Shown here piece by piece: positions 22,326-34,434 of a stretch of DNA of 64,000 bases; positions within the stretch are counted from its first letter, which is position 1; each line of letters starts with the position of its first letter. The notes below the pieces were generated by a model. It did no database searches. It was not told the origin of the DNA and saw only the letters and a program-made list of their open reading frames with translations. This DNA comes from Magnolia sinica. Taxonomy: Eukaryota; Streptophyta; Magnoliopsida; Magnoliales; Magnoliaceae. Position numbers and translations under genes: made by a program. Location of the stretch: positions 32,977,001 to 33,041,000 of the forward strand of contig NC_080573.1 of the NCBI RefSeq assembly GCF_029962835.1, written 5' to 3'.

Positions 22326-25300
22326 AACCTTAACCTAAACCTAAACCTATAACCTACACTTATAAGTTTAGGTTTAGATGAAGGTTAGGTTATAGGTTAT
22401 AAGTTTAGGTTATAGGTTATGGGTTATAGATTATAGGTTAAGGTTTAAGTTATAGGTTTTGGTTTAAGTTAAGGTTATAGGTTTAGGTTTAGGTTAAGGT
22501 TTAGGTTTAGGTTATAGGTTTAGGTTTAGATTTATGTTTATGTTTAGGTTTAGGTTATAGGTTATAGCTTTAGGGAATTCAGAATAGGTTAAGGTTTAGG
22601 TTTAAGAAATCAAGTTCTGTTTCGGGTTCGGTATCGGTTTTAGGTTTCGGTTTTCAAGTTTAGGTTTAGGTTTAGGTTTAGGTTAGGGAGTTAAGATTAG
22701 GATTAGGTGTAGGTTTAGGTTTAGGGATTTGAGATTACATTTAGGTTTTAGGTTTAGGTTTAGGTTATAAGTGTAAGTTATAGGTTTAGGTTTAAGTTAG
22801 GTTATAGGTTAAGGTTTAGGTTAGGTTATAGGTTTAGGTTTAGGTTATAAGTGTAGGTTATAAGTTTAGGTTTAAGTTAGGTTATAGGTTAAGGTTTAGG
22901 GAATTGAGAATAGGTTAAGGTTTATGTTTAGGAAATCGGGTTTGGGTTCAGGTTTAGGTTTGGGGTTTCAAGTTTAGGTTTAGGTTAAGGAGTTGAGATT
23001 AGGATTAGGTGTAGGTGTAGATTTAGGGATTTGAGAATACATTTAGGTTATAGGTTTAGGTTTAGGTTATAAGTGTTAGTTATAGGTTTAGGTTTAAGTT
23101 AGGTTATATGTTATAGCTTTAGGGAATTGAGAATAGGTTAAGATCTAGGTTTAGGAATTCGGGTTCGGGTTCGGGTTCGGGTTTAGGTTTGGGTTTTCAA
23201 GTTTAGGTTTAAGTTAAGGAGTTGAGATTAGGATTAGGTGTAGGTTTAGGTTTAGGGATTTGAGAATACATTTAGGTTTCAGGTTATAAGTGTAGGTCAT
23301 AGGTTTAGGTTTAAGTTAGGTTATAGGTTAAGGTTTAAGGAATTGAGAATAGGTTAAGGTTTAGGTTTAAGGATTTGAGAATACATTTAGGTTTTAGGTT
23401 GTAAGTGTAGCTTATAGGTTTAGGTTATAGGTTAAGGTTTAGAGAATTGTGAATAGGTTAAGGTTTAGGTTTAGGGATTTGAGAATACATTTAGGTTTTA
23501 GGTTTAGTTTTCGATTTTAGGTTTAGGTTATAGGTTATAGGTTATAGCTTTAGGGAATTGAGAATAGGTTAAGGTTTAGGTTTAGGTTAAGGTTATAGGT
23601 TTTGGTTTAGGTTTTGGTTTAGGTTATAGGTTATAGGTTTTTGTTTAGGTTAAGGTTATAGGTTTTGGTTTTGGTTTTGGTTTAGGTTTAGGTTTTAGGT
23701 TTAGGTTAAGGTTATAGGTTTAGGTTATAGGTTTTGGTTTAGGTTAAGGTTATAGGTTTAAGTTTAGGTTTAGGTTTTAGGTTTAGGTTAAGGTTATAGG
23801 TTTAAGTTATAGGTTTAGGTTAGGTTTAGGTTTAGGTTATAGGTTATAGGTTATAGGTTGTAGCTTTAGGGAATTGAAAATAGGTTAAGGTTTAGGTTTA
23901 GGACATCGAGTTGGGGTTCGGGATCGGGTTTAGGTTTGGGTTTTCAAGTTTAGGTTTAGGTTTAGGTTAGGGAGTAGAGATTAGGATTAGGTGTAGGTTT
24001 ACGTTTAGGGATTTGAGAATACATTTAGGTTTTAGGTTTTGGTTTAGGTTTTAATTTATAGGTTTAGGTTATAGGTTTAGGCTTAGGTTTTAGGTTTAGG
24101 TTAAGGTTAGGTTATAGGTTATAAGTTTAGGTTACAGGTTATAGGTTATAGGTTAAGGTTTAGGTTATAGGTTTTAGTTTAGGTTAAGGTTATAGGTTTT
24201 TCTTTAGGTTTAGGTTTAGGTTTTAGGTTTAGGCTAAGGTTATAGGTTTAGGTTAGGTTTAGGTTTAGGTTTAGGTTATAGGTTATAGCTCTAGGGAATT
24301 GAGAATAGGTCAAGGTTTAGGTTTAGGAAATCGGGTTCGGGTTCGGGATCGGGTTTAGGTTTGGATTTTCAAGTTTAGGTGTAGGTTAGGGAGTTGAGAG
24401 TAGGATCAGGTGTAGGTTTAAGTTTAAGGATTTGAGAATACATTTAGGTTTTAGGTTTTAGTTTATAGGTTTAGGTTATAGGTTTAGTTTTAGGTTTTAG
24501 GTTTAAGTTTAGGTTTAGGTTTAGGTTATAGGTTTTAGGTTATAGGTTTAGGTTTTAGGTTATAGGTTTTAGGTCATAGGTTTAGGTTATAGGTTATAAG
24601 TTAAGGTTTAGGTTATAGGTTAACGTTATAGGCTTTGGTTAAGGTTTAGGTTTAGGTTTAGGTTATAGGTTATAGCTTTAGGGAATTGAGAATAGGTTAT
24701 GGTTTAGGTTTGGGAAATTGGGTTCGGGTTTAGGATCGAGTTTAGGTTAGGGTTTTCAAGTTTAGGTTTAGGTTTAGGTTAGGGAGTTGAGATTAGGATT
24801 AGGTGTAAGTGTAGGTTTAGGGATTTGAGAATACATTTAGGTTTTATGTTTAGGTTTAGGTTTAGGTTTTAGTTTATAGGTTTAGGTTATAGGTTTAGGT
24901 TTAGGTTTTAGGTTTAGATTATGGGTGATAGGTTATGGGTTAAGGTTTAAGTTATAGGTTTTGGTTTAGGTTAAGGTTATAGGTTTTGGTTTAGGTTTAG
25001 GTTTTAGGTTTAGGTTAAGGTTATAGATTTAGGTTATAGGTTTTCGTTAGGTTTAGGTTTAGGTTTAGGTTATAGGTTATGGTTATAGGCTATAGCTTTA
25101 AGGAATTAGGAATAGTTTAAAGTTTAGGTTTAGGAAATCAGGTTCGGGTTCGGGATCGGGTTTAGGTTTGGGTTTTCAAGTTTAAGCGTAGGTTAAGTAG
25201 TTGAGCTTAGGATTAGGTGTTGGTTTAGGTTTAGGGATTTGAGAATAAATTTAGGTTTTAGGTTATAAGTGTAGGTTATAGGTTTAGGTTTAAGTTAGGT

Positions 25301-27040
25301 TATAGGTTAAGGTTTAGGGATTTGAGACTAGGTTAAGGTTTAGGTTTAGGAAATCGGGTTTGGGTTCGGGTTTAGGTTTGGGTTTTCAAGTTTATGTTTA
25401 GGCTAAGGAGTAGAGATTAAGATTAGGTGTAGGTTTAGGTTTAGGGATTTGAGAATATACTTAGGTTTTAGGTTTAGGTTTAGGTTTTAGTTTATATGTT
25501 TAGTTTATAGGTTTAGGTTTAGGTTAAGGTTAGGTTATAGGTTATAGGCTATAGGTTAAGGTTTAGGTTATAGGTTTAGGTTATAGGTTTAGGTTAGGTT
25601 TAGGTTATAGGTTATATCTTTAGGGAATTGAGAATAGGTCAAGGTTTAGGTTTAGGAAATCGGGTTCGGGTTTGGGATCGGGTTTAGGTTTGGGTTTTCA
25701 AGTTTAGGTTTAGGTTTAGGTTAGGGTGTTAAGATTAGGATTAGGTGTAGGTTTAAGTTTAGGGATTTGAGAATACATTTAGGTTTTAGGTTTAGGTTTA
25801 GGTTATAGGTTATAGGTTTAGGTTTAGGTTTTAGGTTTAGGTTAAGGTTAGGTTATAGGTTATAAGTTTCAGTTATAGGTTAAGGTTTAGGTTATTGGTT
25901 TTGGTTTAGGTTTAGGATTAGGTTTAGGTAATAGGTTATATGTTATAGGTTATAGCTTTAGGGAATTGAGAATATGTTAAGGTTTTAGGTTTAGGAAATC
26001 GGGTTCAGGTTTGGGATCAGGTTTAGGTTTGGGTTTTCAAGTTTAAGTTTAGGTTTAGGTTAGGGAGTTGAGATTGGGATTAAGTGTAGGTTTAAGTATA
26101 GGGATTTGAGAATACATTTAGGTTTTTGGTTTATGTTTAGGTTTAGGTTTTAGTTTATAGGTTTAGGTTATAAGTTTAGGTTTTGGTTTAGGTTTAGGTT
26201 AGGTTTAGGTTTAGGTTTAGGTTATAAGTTATAGGTTATAAGTTATAGGTTATAGGTTTAGGTTTTAGGTTTAGGTTATAGGTTTTGGTTTAGGTTTAGG
26301 TTTAGGTTTTAGGTTTATGTTAAGGTTATAGGTTTAAGTTATAGGTTTAGGTTAGGTTTTGGTTATAGGTTATAGGTTGTTGGTTATAGCTTTAGGGAAT
26401 TGAGAATAGGTTAAGGTTTAGGTTTAGGACATCGGGTTGGGGTTCAGGATCGGGTTTAGGTTTGGGTTTTCAAGTTTATGTTTAGGTTTATGTTACGGAG
26501 TTGAGATTAGGATTAGGTGTAGGTTTAGGTTATGGAGTTGAGATTAGGATTAGGTGTAGGTTTAGGTTTAGGGATTTGAGAATACATTTAGGTTTTAGGT
26601 TTAAGTTTAGGTTTTAGGTTGTTATAAGTGTAGGTTATAGGTTTAGTTTTAAGTTAGGTTGTAGGTTAAGGTTTAGGGAATTGAGAATAGGTTAAGGTTT
26701 AGGTTTAGGAAATCAGGTTCGGATTCGGGATTGGGTTTAGGTTTGGGTTTTCAAGTTTAGGTTTATGCTAAGGAGTTGAGATTAGGATTAGGTGTAGGTT
26801 TAGGTTTAGGGATTTGAGAATACTTTTAGGTTCTAAGTTTAGGGTTAGGGTTTTAGTTTTAGGTTTTACGTTTAATTTAAGGTTAGGTTATAAGTTATAA
26901 GTTTAGATTATAGGTTATTGGTTAAGGTTTAGGTTATAGGTTTTGGTTTAGGGTTAGGTTTAGGTTATAGGTTATAGGTTATAGCTTTAGGGAATTGAGA
27001 ATAGGTTTAGGTTATAGGTTTAGGGTGTGGTTTAGGTTAA
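22326..27040 (+). repeat. Telomere-like array with higher-order structure (left arm)
   Basis: About 4.7 kb of GGTTTA and GGTTATA words, that is TTTAGG and TTATAGG rather than the canonical plant telomere unit TTTAGGG. A higher-order unit of roughly 200-430 bp repeats. It contains GGGAATTGAGAATAGG, GAAATCGGGTTCGGG, GGTTTTCAAGTTTAGG, GGAGTTGAGATTAGGA and GGGATTTGAGAATACA in fixed order, with about 15 anchors visible (for example near 22898, 23553, 24294, 24681, 25622, 26396). The first ~30 bases run in the opposite orientation (CCTAAACC). Confidence 0.92.
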
Positions 27041-27880
27041 GGGTATGGTCCCTACAAATATAGATATAAACACGGCCTGTCCAAATGGGCAGGCCCCTCT
27101 AATGTTGTCCATAGGAAATGGACAGTTTCATCATGGTCATAACAGTAGTTCTCACCTTCCAAGGACCCCTGCTCATCCAGATAGCTCCGACGCACATCCG
27201 GGTCTGCTCCATTAATTTCAAGCAAATACATAAACACGACCTATCCAAATGGCCAGGCCCCTCCAATGCTGTCCATAGGAAATGGATAGCTTCATCATGG
27301 TCATAACAGTGGTTCCCACCTTCTAGGGACCCCCGCTCATTTGGATAGCTCTGGCGCACATCTGGGTCTGCTCCATTAATTTCAAGCAAATACATAAACA
27401 TGGCCTGTCCAAATGGCCAGGCCCCTCCAATGCTGTCCATAGGAAATGGATAGTTTCAGCATGGTCATAACAGCGGTTCTCACCTTCCAGGGACCCCCGC
27501 TCATCCTGATAGTTCCGACGCACATCCGGGTCTGCTCCATTAATTTCAAGCAAATACATAAACACGGCCTATCCAAATGGCTAGGCCCCTCCAATGCTGT
27601 CCATAGGAAATGAACAGCTTCATCATGGTTATAATAGCGGTTCCCACCTTCCAGGGACCCCCGCTCATCCGGATAGCTCCGACGCACATCCGGATCTGCT
27701 CCCTTAATTTCAAGCAAATACATAAACACGGCCTATCCAAATAGCCAGGCCACTCCAATGTTGTACATAGGAAATGGACAGCTTCATCATGGTCATAACA
27801 GTGATTCCCACCTTCCAGGGACCCCCGCTCAACATCTAGATAGTTCCGATGCACATCCGGGTCTGTTCATTTAAATAAAA
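27041..27880 (-). repeat. 164-bp tandem repeat, left arm (about five units)
   Basis: Units repeat every 164 bases (anchor ATTAATTTCAAGCAAATAC at 27211, 27375, 27539 and 27703). Since 164 is not a multiple of three, each unit shifts frame, yet all minus frames stay open. This gives overlapping frames that read the same peptides (GADPDVRRSYPDERGSLEGG in one frame). No known domain is recognised, and the open frames are best explained by repeat composition or a multiplied exon-like piece. The inverted counterpart is at 31714-32230. Confidence 0.85.
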
Positions 27881-28190
27881 TGGATTATCAAGATCATTTA
27901 AATAAAATCAGGTTCGAACAATAATCTAACCTGGAGGATTTTGTTAGCATTGTTGATGGCACCTCGAATCTTATTTAAGGGCCTAGAAATTCAAAATTAG
28001 ATACGAAAATTAGAAAACCCAAAGAAATTTAAGAAAGATAGTCAAAGTCCATGTGAATGAGCACAAGTATGCACCTACATATGAATTCTGAAAAGTTATT
28101 GCATATCACAAAATAATAATAATAATAAATAAATAATAAAAAATCCTTGCATTTGGATATTCAACAAAATGGGTTAAAATGAATTCATAT

Positions 28191-28839
28191 GATGTATCCT
28201 TTGAGCTAAGCCAGTTTGATAGGTTGAAACTCAAGTGGTATGTGGTCTCAGTAACTTCAACTCCTGGCAAGGTAACAATCCAGTGTACATCCACGTGCTG
28301 ACTTAAATTCTTGTATTCTCTAGTCTGTTTCTCTCTAATTCTTTCCTTTATCATATAGGTCTATAAAGTTGTTGTGTTGATGCATGTAAGAATGTTCTGA
28401 GAGGTTTACATGACAGCAAGATTGCCCAAAGGGAGCTGGATAGGGTTAGTATTTTCCCTTTGCTCACCTCACCTTATCCCAATTTTCTTGCAATACTACC
28501 ACAATCTTTTATTTAAGGGGCCAATTGGAGCCTTTTAAAATCAACTAGATTCCTTTTGAAGCATAGGTTTCCTCTAAGCATGCATCGGGTTACTATACAC
28601 AGATCTTAAAAGTGGAAATGATTATATGCAGGTAGGAGATTATTAAAAAAAAAAATCCTCATAGGTTATTAACATGATTAATAGAACTAAGTAGGATTTT
28701 TTTTAAAATAAAATCCTCATAGGTTATTAACATGATTAACAGAACCAAATAAATGGGTTCAAATCATTTATACATGTTATGAGATTCAATAGCATTCTTG
28801 AGTTATTTATTATCACCATTACGTTAGCTTAACTTGCTT
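28191..28839. other. CACTA centre, left part: possible captured gene sequence
   Basis: Single-copy sequence inside the inverted arms. One short plus-strand stretch near 28375-28445 could read as an exon (CCVDACKNVLRGLHDSKIAQ), ending at a GTTAGT splice-donor-like site, but I do not recognise the protein. There are two copies of an AAATCCTCATAGGTTATTAA phrase (28640-28740). Nothing else is supported. Confidence 0.4.
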
Positions 28840-29480
28840 GCTTTTTCTACCTCAACGCTCACAACGGCCATCACAGTTGCAGAGATTTTGAAGAAAAAAG
28901 GGCTGGCTATTGAGAAGAGTAAGCCTAACTTGGGTTGTTGCCTATCATGTTCCCTTATCAACACTTGCGAATTACAAATAATAATAATCTGTTTTTCCAT
29001 CATAAGCAGGGATTTTGATGTCTACAGTTGACATGAAGGATGAATCTAAGGGCCGTCTCATTCTAAAAGCGAAGGTTGGCACTATTAATGTTAGTTTTTA
29101 ATATTTGTCATGTCAAATTAATTATCCTTACTACCTTCTTCTTCTTCTTCTTCTTCTTTTCTTATTTGAAGTGATCAAATTCAAATAGCCATGCTTTTTT
29201 AACCAGCATGGTTGATTATTTCTGCGGTTTTATCAAACCACCCCCCTTCGTTTCTTTCAAAAAGACAAGAATATATAATTCTTCTCTTTGGCTACACTAG
29301 TTACTTGATCTCAACAACCAGACTCCTGTTTACTTTTTATTTTTGGGAGGTAGTTGTTTGCATACAATGATGTTTGCAGTTGTAATGTTTTTGTTCTTAC
29401 TTGTTATAGATTGAGGTTTACTGGGGAAGACTGAGAAATTCGATGATCTGATTGTTGTCGTTACTACCAAAGGGATGTAG
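28840..29480 (+). pseudogene. Captured Alba-like nucleic-acid-binding gene fragment with introns
   Basis: Three exon-like blocks give an Alba domain in order. Exon 1 (about 28840-28918) encodes TTAITVAEILKKKGLAIEK and ends at a GTAAGC donor. Exon 2 (29010-29074) follows an AAGCAG acceptor and encodes ILMSTVDMKDESKGRLILKA. Exon 3 (29410-29480) follows a TATAG acceptor, starts IEV and ends at TAG (29478-29480), after a one-base frame change relative to the GKTEKFDDL-type ending. Phases across the first intron fit. Alba proteins bind RNA or DNA. The N-terminal part is missing and the frame is broken, so this is a fragment taken up by the CACTA element. Confidence 0.75.
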
Positions 29481-29989
29481 TTGGAGACAATAAAGCATGA
29501 TGGCAAACCATAGCTCTAGAGTTCCATCATATTCTGATTTTCATTTCTTTTTTCCTCCTGGTGTCCTGTTTAAGTGATAGAGGTTATGAAATTTTTAAGT
29601 AGAGCTGCTGCTGTCATTAACTGAAAAGAGCAGAGTTGAGAGAGGCCTTTTTCTTTTCTCCTTTTATGGGAGTTGTTGATGATACAAACAATCTGCTGTT
29701 TGGTGGTCAGACTACTGTTGTATTGTTTGAGTCTTATTTCAGCATCTTCCTTTGACTGATGCTGACTGATTGACAACAAACAGTAAAAGCTTTGGTGATC
29801 TTCCATCTTTGTTGTTTCCAAAGGATATGGGGCAGACATTGCTATAACTGGTATTGTCCATAATCTGAAAGTAGATCCTTCTTCTGAAGCCATTGATTCC
29901 AATGTGGTATGTGGTTTTTTAGTGTTTTATAGTTTTGATTTCTCTTTAGTGATATACTTTCACTTTATATGGTGAACTAAATCTTTATT
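29481..29989 (+). other. Sequence downstream of the Alba-like fragment
   Basis: Follows the last exon-like block and may be its 3' untranslated region. Near 29812-29910 a plus-strand stretch reads GYGADIAITGIVHNLKVDPS before a GTATGTGG donor-like site, which could be another exon; I do not recognise it. The minus-strand frame here shows no family motif. Confidence 0.35.
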
Positions 29990-30479
29990 GGCTTTTGCTT
30001 TGGGTAGAATGATGTTAAAAATTGAATTTAGCCTTAGTTGATGCCAACAAGGGCTAAATTTATCTTTAGTCTCAGTTTTGCCTTAGTTACCTAAACTGAG
30101 GCTACAACTCTCGTGGCTAAAGGGTTTAACCTCGGTTGTTGAGAACCAAGGTTAAAAATAGATGTAGCTTCGGTTGGAGGCAATTGAGGCTAAAATTTGG
30201 ATTTAGTCTCAGTTGAAAATAATGGAGGCTAAAATTTAGATTTAGCCTCATTTCGATAAAATTGAAGCTAAAAAGGTTTTTAATCTCACTTGAAGAACCG
30301 AGGCTATAAAAGTCATTTTAGCCTCGGTTGCTAAAACTGAGGCTAAAGCCTTTAGCCACAGGGGTTTCAACTTCAGTTTGGATAACTGAGGCAAAACTGA
30401 GGCTAAAGGCTTTAGCCTCACTTTTTAACCTTTTTAGCCATAGTTTTGAACTGAGGCTAAATCCCCCTTTTCTTGTAGT
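29990..30479. mobile_element. Remnant end of a second CACTA-type element
   Basis: A block of repeated GAGGCTAAA / TTTAGCCTC motifs, often paired as inverted copies, ending TTTTCTTGTAGTG at 30479. This is the same CACTA terminus type but with a different subterminal motif from the host element. I could not find the partner terminus on the left, so it looks truncated. It lies inside the 13.6-kb CACTA element. Confidence 0.6.
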
Positions 30480-31384
30480 GAAAGAAACTCTTCATTGAAG
30501 GCAGTCATATCAGTCTCAAACTTTATTTGGTTCAGGAGCCTGATCAAATGCTGCATGAACAAACACATGAATCCATAACATTTTCAAAAGACTTCCACTT
30601 TAGTTTCACATTAGCCAAAACAATAAACTAGAAAACAGAAAGAGAGAACCAAAATTAAAGAGAAAAACCTAAAGAAAGTGTATGGATTAAAGCTAATTTT
30701 CATGAGCTGTACTTGAAGTTCATTGTCAAAGTTAATTCAAGAATGCTGAATAAGGAGATTGTCAAAGCTACTTATGAGTACTAGGTAGCCTATTAATGAA
30801 AAAAATGTCTCTGTCCATAATACGTCTGTTTCGGATTTGACCAACTTTCAAATATGTATGTCCTTTTGAACCTTCCTTAATTGCACAAGTGGCTGAACCA
30901 TCTCTGTATGTTACACATAATTTGTCATCCACTAGTTTTTGTAAATGAAAATAAGAGGATTGATTTTAATAGTATGGTCGTCATGCACATAGATAGAAAA
31001 TGCTTGCAATGAATGTTTGAGTACTTGGTAATTTTGGAGTCCTTGGTTAGGGTTTGGGCTGAAAGTACGACTGCTGGAGCCGACGCTTTTGGAGTTCGAA
31101 CTCATTCTTTTGAAAAATAAAAAAATAGGAATATTAGTAAATATGGATTTTCTTGTTAAGAAGAAAATGGAAGGTAAAGAAGAGACAACTGAAACTTTAC
31201 ACTGTGAAAAATAATATTAACCATCTTACTTTCCCTGTTGAATTTGAAGTCCAGGAAATGGACCTTTTCCAGAAAACCATGGATTTAAAACCATTAAATC
31301 CTTCTTAGAAATCTGACTTTATTGAACTGAATTGAATTATTACAATTTAATTGTGTTGAATATCCAAACGCAAGGTTTCCATGA
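30480..31384. other. CACTA centre, right part
   Basis: AT-rich sequence without long open frames or recognisable domains. It runs into the right inverted arm at about 31385, which mirrors 28190 and outward (shared TTGAATATCCAAACACAAGG on the complementary strand). The A/T-rich (ATT)n run at 31440-31475 mirrors the (AAT)n run at 28112-28140. Confidence 0.5.
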
Positions 31385-31713
31385 ATTAGGCAAATGAATT
31401 TATTTTAACTCATTTTGTTGAATATCCAAACACAAGGATTTATTTATTTATTTATTTATTATTATTATTATTATTTTTTGTGATATGTAATAGCTTTTCA
31501 GAATTCATATGTAGGTGCATACTTGTGCTCATTCACATGGACTTTGACTATCTTTCTTAAATTTCTTTGGTTTTTCTAATTTTTTATCTAATTTTGAATT
31601 TCTAGGCCCTAAAACAAGATTCGAGGTGCCGTTAACAATGCTAGCAGAATCCTCCAGGTCAAATTGTTGATTGGACCTGATTTTATTTAAATGATATTAA
31701 TAATCCATTTTAT

Positions 31714-32230
31714 TTAAATGAGCAGACCCAGATGTGCGTTAGAGCTATGCGGATGTTGAGCGGGGGTCCCTGGAATGTAGGAACCGCTGTTATGACCATG
31801 ATGAAGCTGTCCATTTCCTATGGACAACATTAGAGTGGCCTGGCCATTTGGACATGCCCTGTTTATATTTGTATTTACTCGAAATTGATGGAGTAGACCC
31901 GGATGTGCGTCGGAGCTATCCAGATGTTGAGCGGGGGTCCCTGAAAGGTGGGAACCACTGTTATGACCATGATGAAGCTGTCCATTTTCTATGGACAACA
32001 TTAGAGTGGCTAGGCCATTTGGACAAGCCATGTTTTATCTGTATTTGCTCGAAATTGATGGAGCAGACCCGGATGTGCGTTGGAGCTATCCGGATGTTGA
32101 GCGTGGGTCCCTGGAAGGTGGGAACCGCTGTTATGACCATGATGAAGCTATCCATTTACTATGGACAATAATGGAGTGGCCTGGCCATTTGGATAGGCTG
32201 TGTTCATATCTGTACTTGCAGGGACCACAC
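31714..32230 (+). repeat. 170-bp tandem repeat, right arm (about three units)
   Basis: Inverted counterpart of 27041-27880, with unit anchors GATGTGCGT at 31731, 31902 and 32072, so the period is 170-171 bases. The units carry the GATGTTGAGCGGGGGTC version; most left-arm units lack about six bases here. Frames are open on both strands for compositional reasons. Confidence 0.85.
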
Positions 32231-34187
32231 CCTTAACCTATAACCTAAACCTATTCTCAAATCCCAAAACCTATAACTACAACCTAAACCTTAACCTAAA
32301 CATATAACCTATAACCTAAACTCAATTCCCTAAACTCTAACCTACAACCTAACCTAAACCAATACTTATAATTTAAACTTATTCTCAAATCCCAAAACCT
32401 ATAACCTAAACTCAATTCCCTAAACCTTAACCTATAACCTAACCTAAACTTATACTTATAACCTAAACCTATTCTCAAATCTCAAAACCTATAACTATAA
32501 CCTAAACCTTAACAAAAAACCTTTAACCTATAACCTAAACTCAATTCCCTAAACCTTAACCTACGCCCTAACCTAAACCTATACTTATAACCTAAACGTA
32601 TTGTCAAATCCCAAAACCTATAACTTAAACCTAAACCTTAACCTAAACCTATAACCTATAACCTAAACTCAATTCCCTAAACCTTAACCTATAACCTAAC
32701 GTAAACCTAAACCTATAACCTACACTTATAACCTAAACTTAAACCTATAACCTTAACCTAAACATAAAAACCTAAACCTAAACCTATGCTTATAACCTAA
32801 ACCTATAACCTAAACCTAAACCTAAACCTTAATCTAAACCTAAGCTAAAACCTAAACCTAAAACCTAAACCTACACTTATAACATATAGCCTAAACCTAA
32901 ACCTAAAACCCAAATGTAAACCCGATCTTAAACCCGAACCCGATTTCCTAAACCTAAACCTTAACGTATTCTCTCATCCCTAAACCTAAACCTATACCTA
33001 ATCCTAATCTCAACTCCCTAACCTAAACCTAAACCTAAACTTGAAAACTCAAACCTAAACCCAATCCTGAACCCGAACCTGATATCCTAAATCTAAACTT
33101 ATAACCTTAACCTAAACCTATTCTCAAATCTCAAAACCTATAACCTAAACCTAAACCTATATAACCTTAACCTAAACCTAAAACTTAACCTATAACCTAA
33201 ACCTTAACCTATAACCTTAACTTATAACCTAAACTTATAACCTAAACTCAATTTCCTAAACCTTAACTTAAACCTAACCTAAACCTAAACCTATAATCCG
33301 AACCTGATTTCCTAAACCTAAACCTTAAAGTATTCTCAAATCCCTAAACCTAAACCTACACCTAATCCTAATCTCAACTCCCTAACCTAAACCTAAACCT
33401 AAACTTGAAAACCCAAACCTAAACCCAATCCCGAACTTGATTTCCTAAACCTAAACTTATAACCTTAACCTAAACCTATTCTCAAAACCCAAAACCTATA
33501 AGCTAAACCTAAACTTAAACCTTAACCTATAACCTAAACCTATAACCTAAACTCAATTTCCTAAACCTTAACCTATAACCTAACCTAAACCTAAACCTAT
33601 AACCCGAACCCGATTTCCTAAACCTAAACCTTAACGTGTTCTCAAATCCCTAAACCTAAACCTACACCTACACCTAATCCTATTCTCAACTCCCTAACCT
33701 AAACCTAAACCTAAACTTAAAAACCCAAACCTAAACCCGATCCCGAACCCGAACCCGATTTCCTAAACCTAAACTTATAACCTTAACCTAAACCTATTCT
33801 CAAATCTCAAAACCTATAACCTAAACCTAAACCTATATAACCTTAACCTAAACTTAAAACTTAACCTATAACCTAAACCTTAACCTATAACCTTAACTTA
33901 TAACTTAAACCTATAACCTAAACTCAATTTCCTAAACCTTAACTTATAACCTAACCTAAACCTAAATGTATAACCCGAACTCGATTTCCTAAACCTAAAC
34001 CTTAATGTATTCTCAAATCCCTAAACTTAAACCTATACCTAATCCTAATCTCAGCTCCCTAACCTAAACCTAAACCTAAACTTGAAAACCCAAACCTAAA
34101 TCTGGATCCCGAACCCAAACCCAATTTCCTAAACCTAAACTTATAGGTTATAGGTTAGGTTTAGGTTTAGGTTTAGGTTTAGGGTAT
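32231..34187 (-). repeat. Telomere-like array, right arm
   Basis: About 2 kb of CCTAAA and CCTATAA words, the inverse orientation of the left arm, with the same higher-order markers inverted (CTATTCTCAA, CCCGAACCCGATTTCCTAAA, CTAATCTCAACTCCCTAA). It ends with a short flip to GGTTTAGG (34145-34187), matching the opposite flip at the outer end of the left array. It is less than half as long as the left array. Confidence 0.92.
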
Positions 34188-34434
34188 TTTTGTTTATGAT
34201 GTTAAGCTTATATGTATTTATGCATGAATGAATATGATGTGGATAAGATTGTTTGTTTTTGGATGAATGTAGTTTATGTTTGGATGGATTTACTAGTTTG
34301 GGTTTAGATGGATGTGAATGTGAATATGATGAAATATATTATATAACAGTTGTATATTAGGATGAATATGATGAAATATATTGTAACAGGTGTATATCAA
34401 GAATTTTGTGCTGGAATATTTTTTTTTAAAAAGA

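Noticed and set aside
22326..27040. True interstitial telomere or a chromosome end
   Set aside because: The unit is not the canonical TTTAGGG, a longer period is present, and the array is enclosed by CACTA arms in inverted orientation.
27041..27880. Overlapping minus-strand protein genes in the 164-bp repeats
   Set aside because: The same peptides recur in shifted frames because of the tandem repeat; no start, splice or domain evidence.
29570..29902. 110-codon minus-strand frame in the CACTA centre
   Set aside because: No family motif; the plus strand of the same area fits the captured gene direction better.
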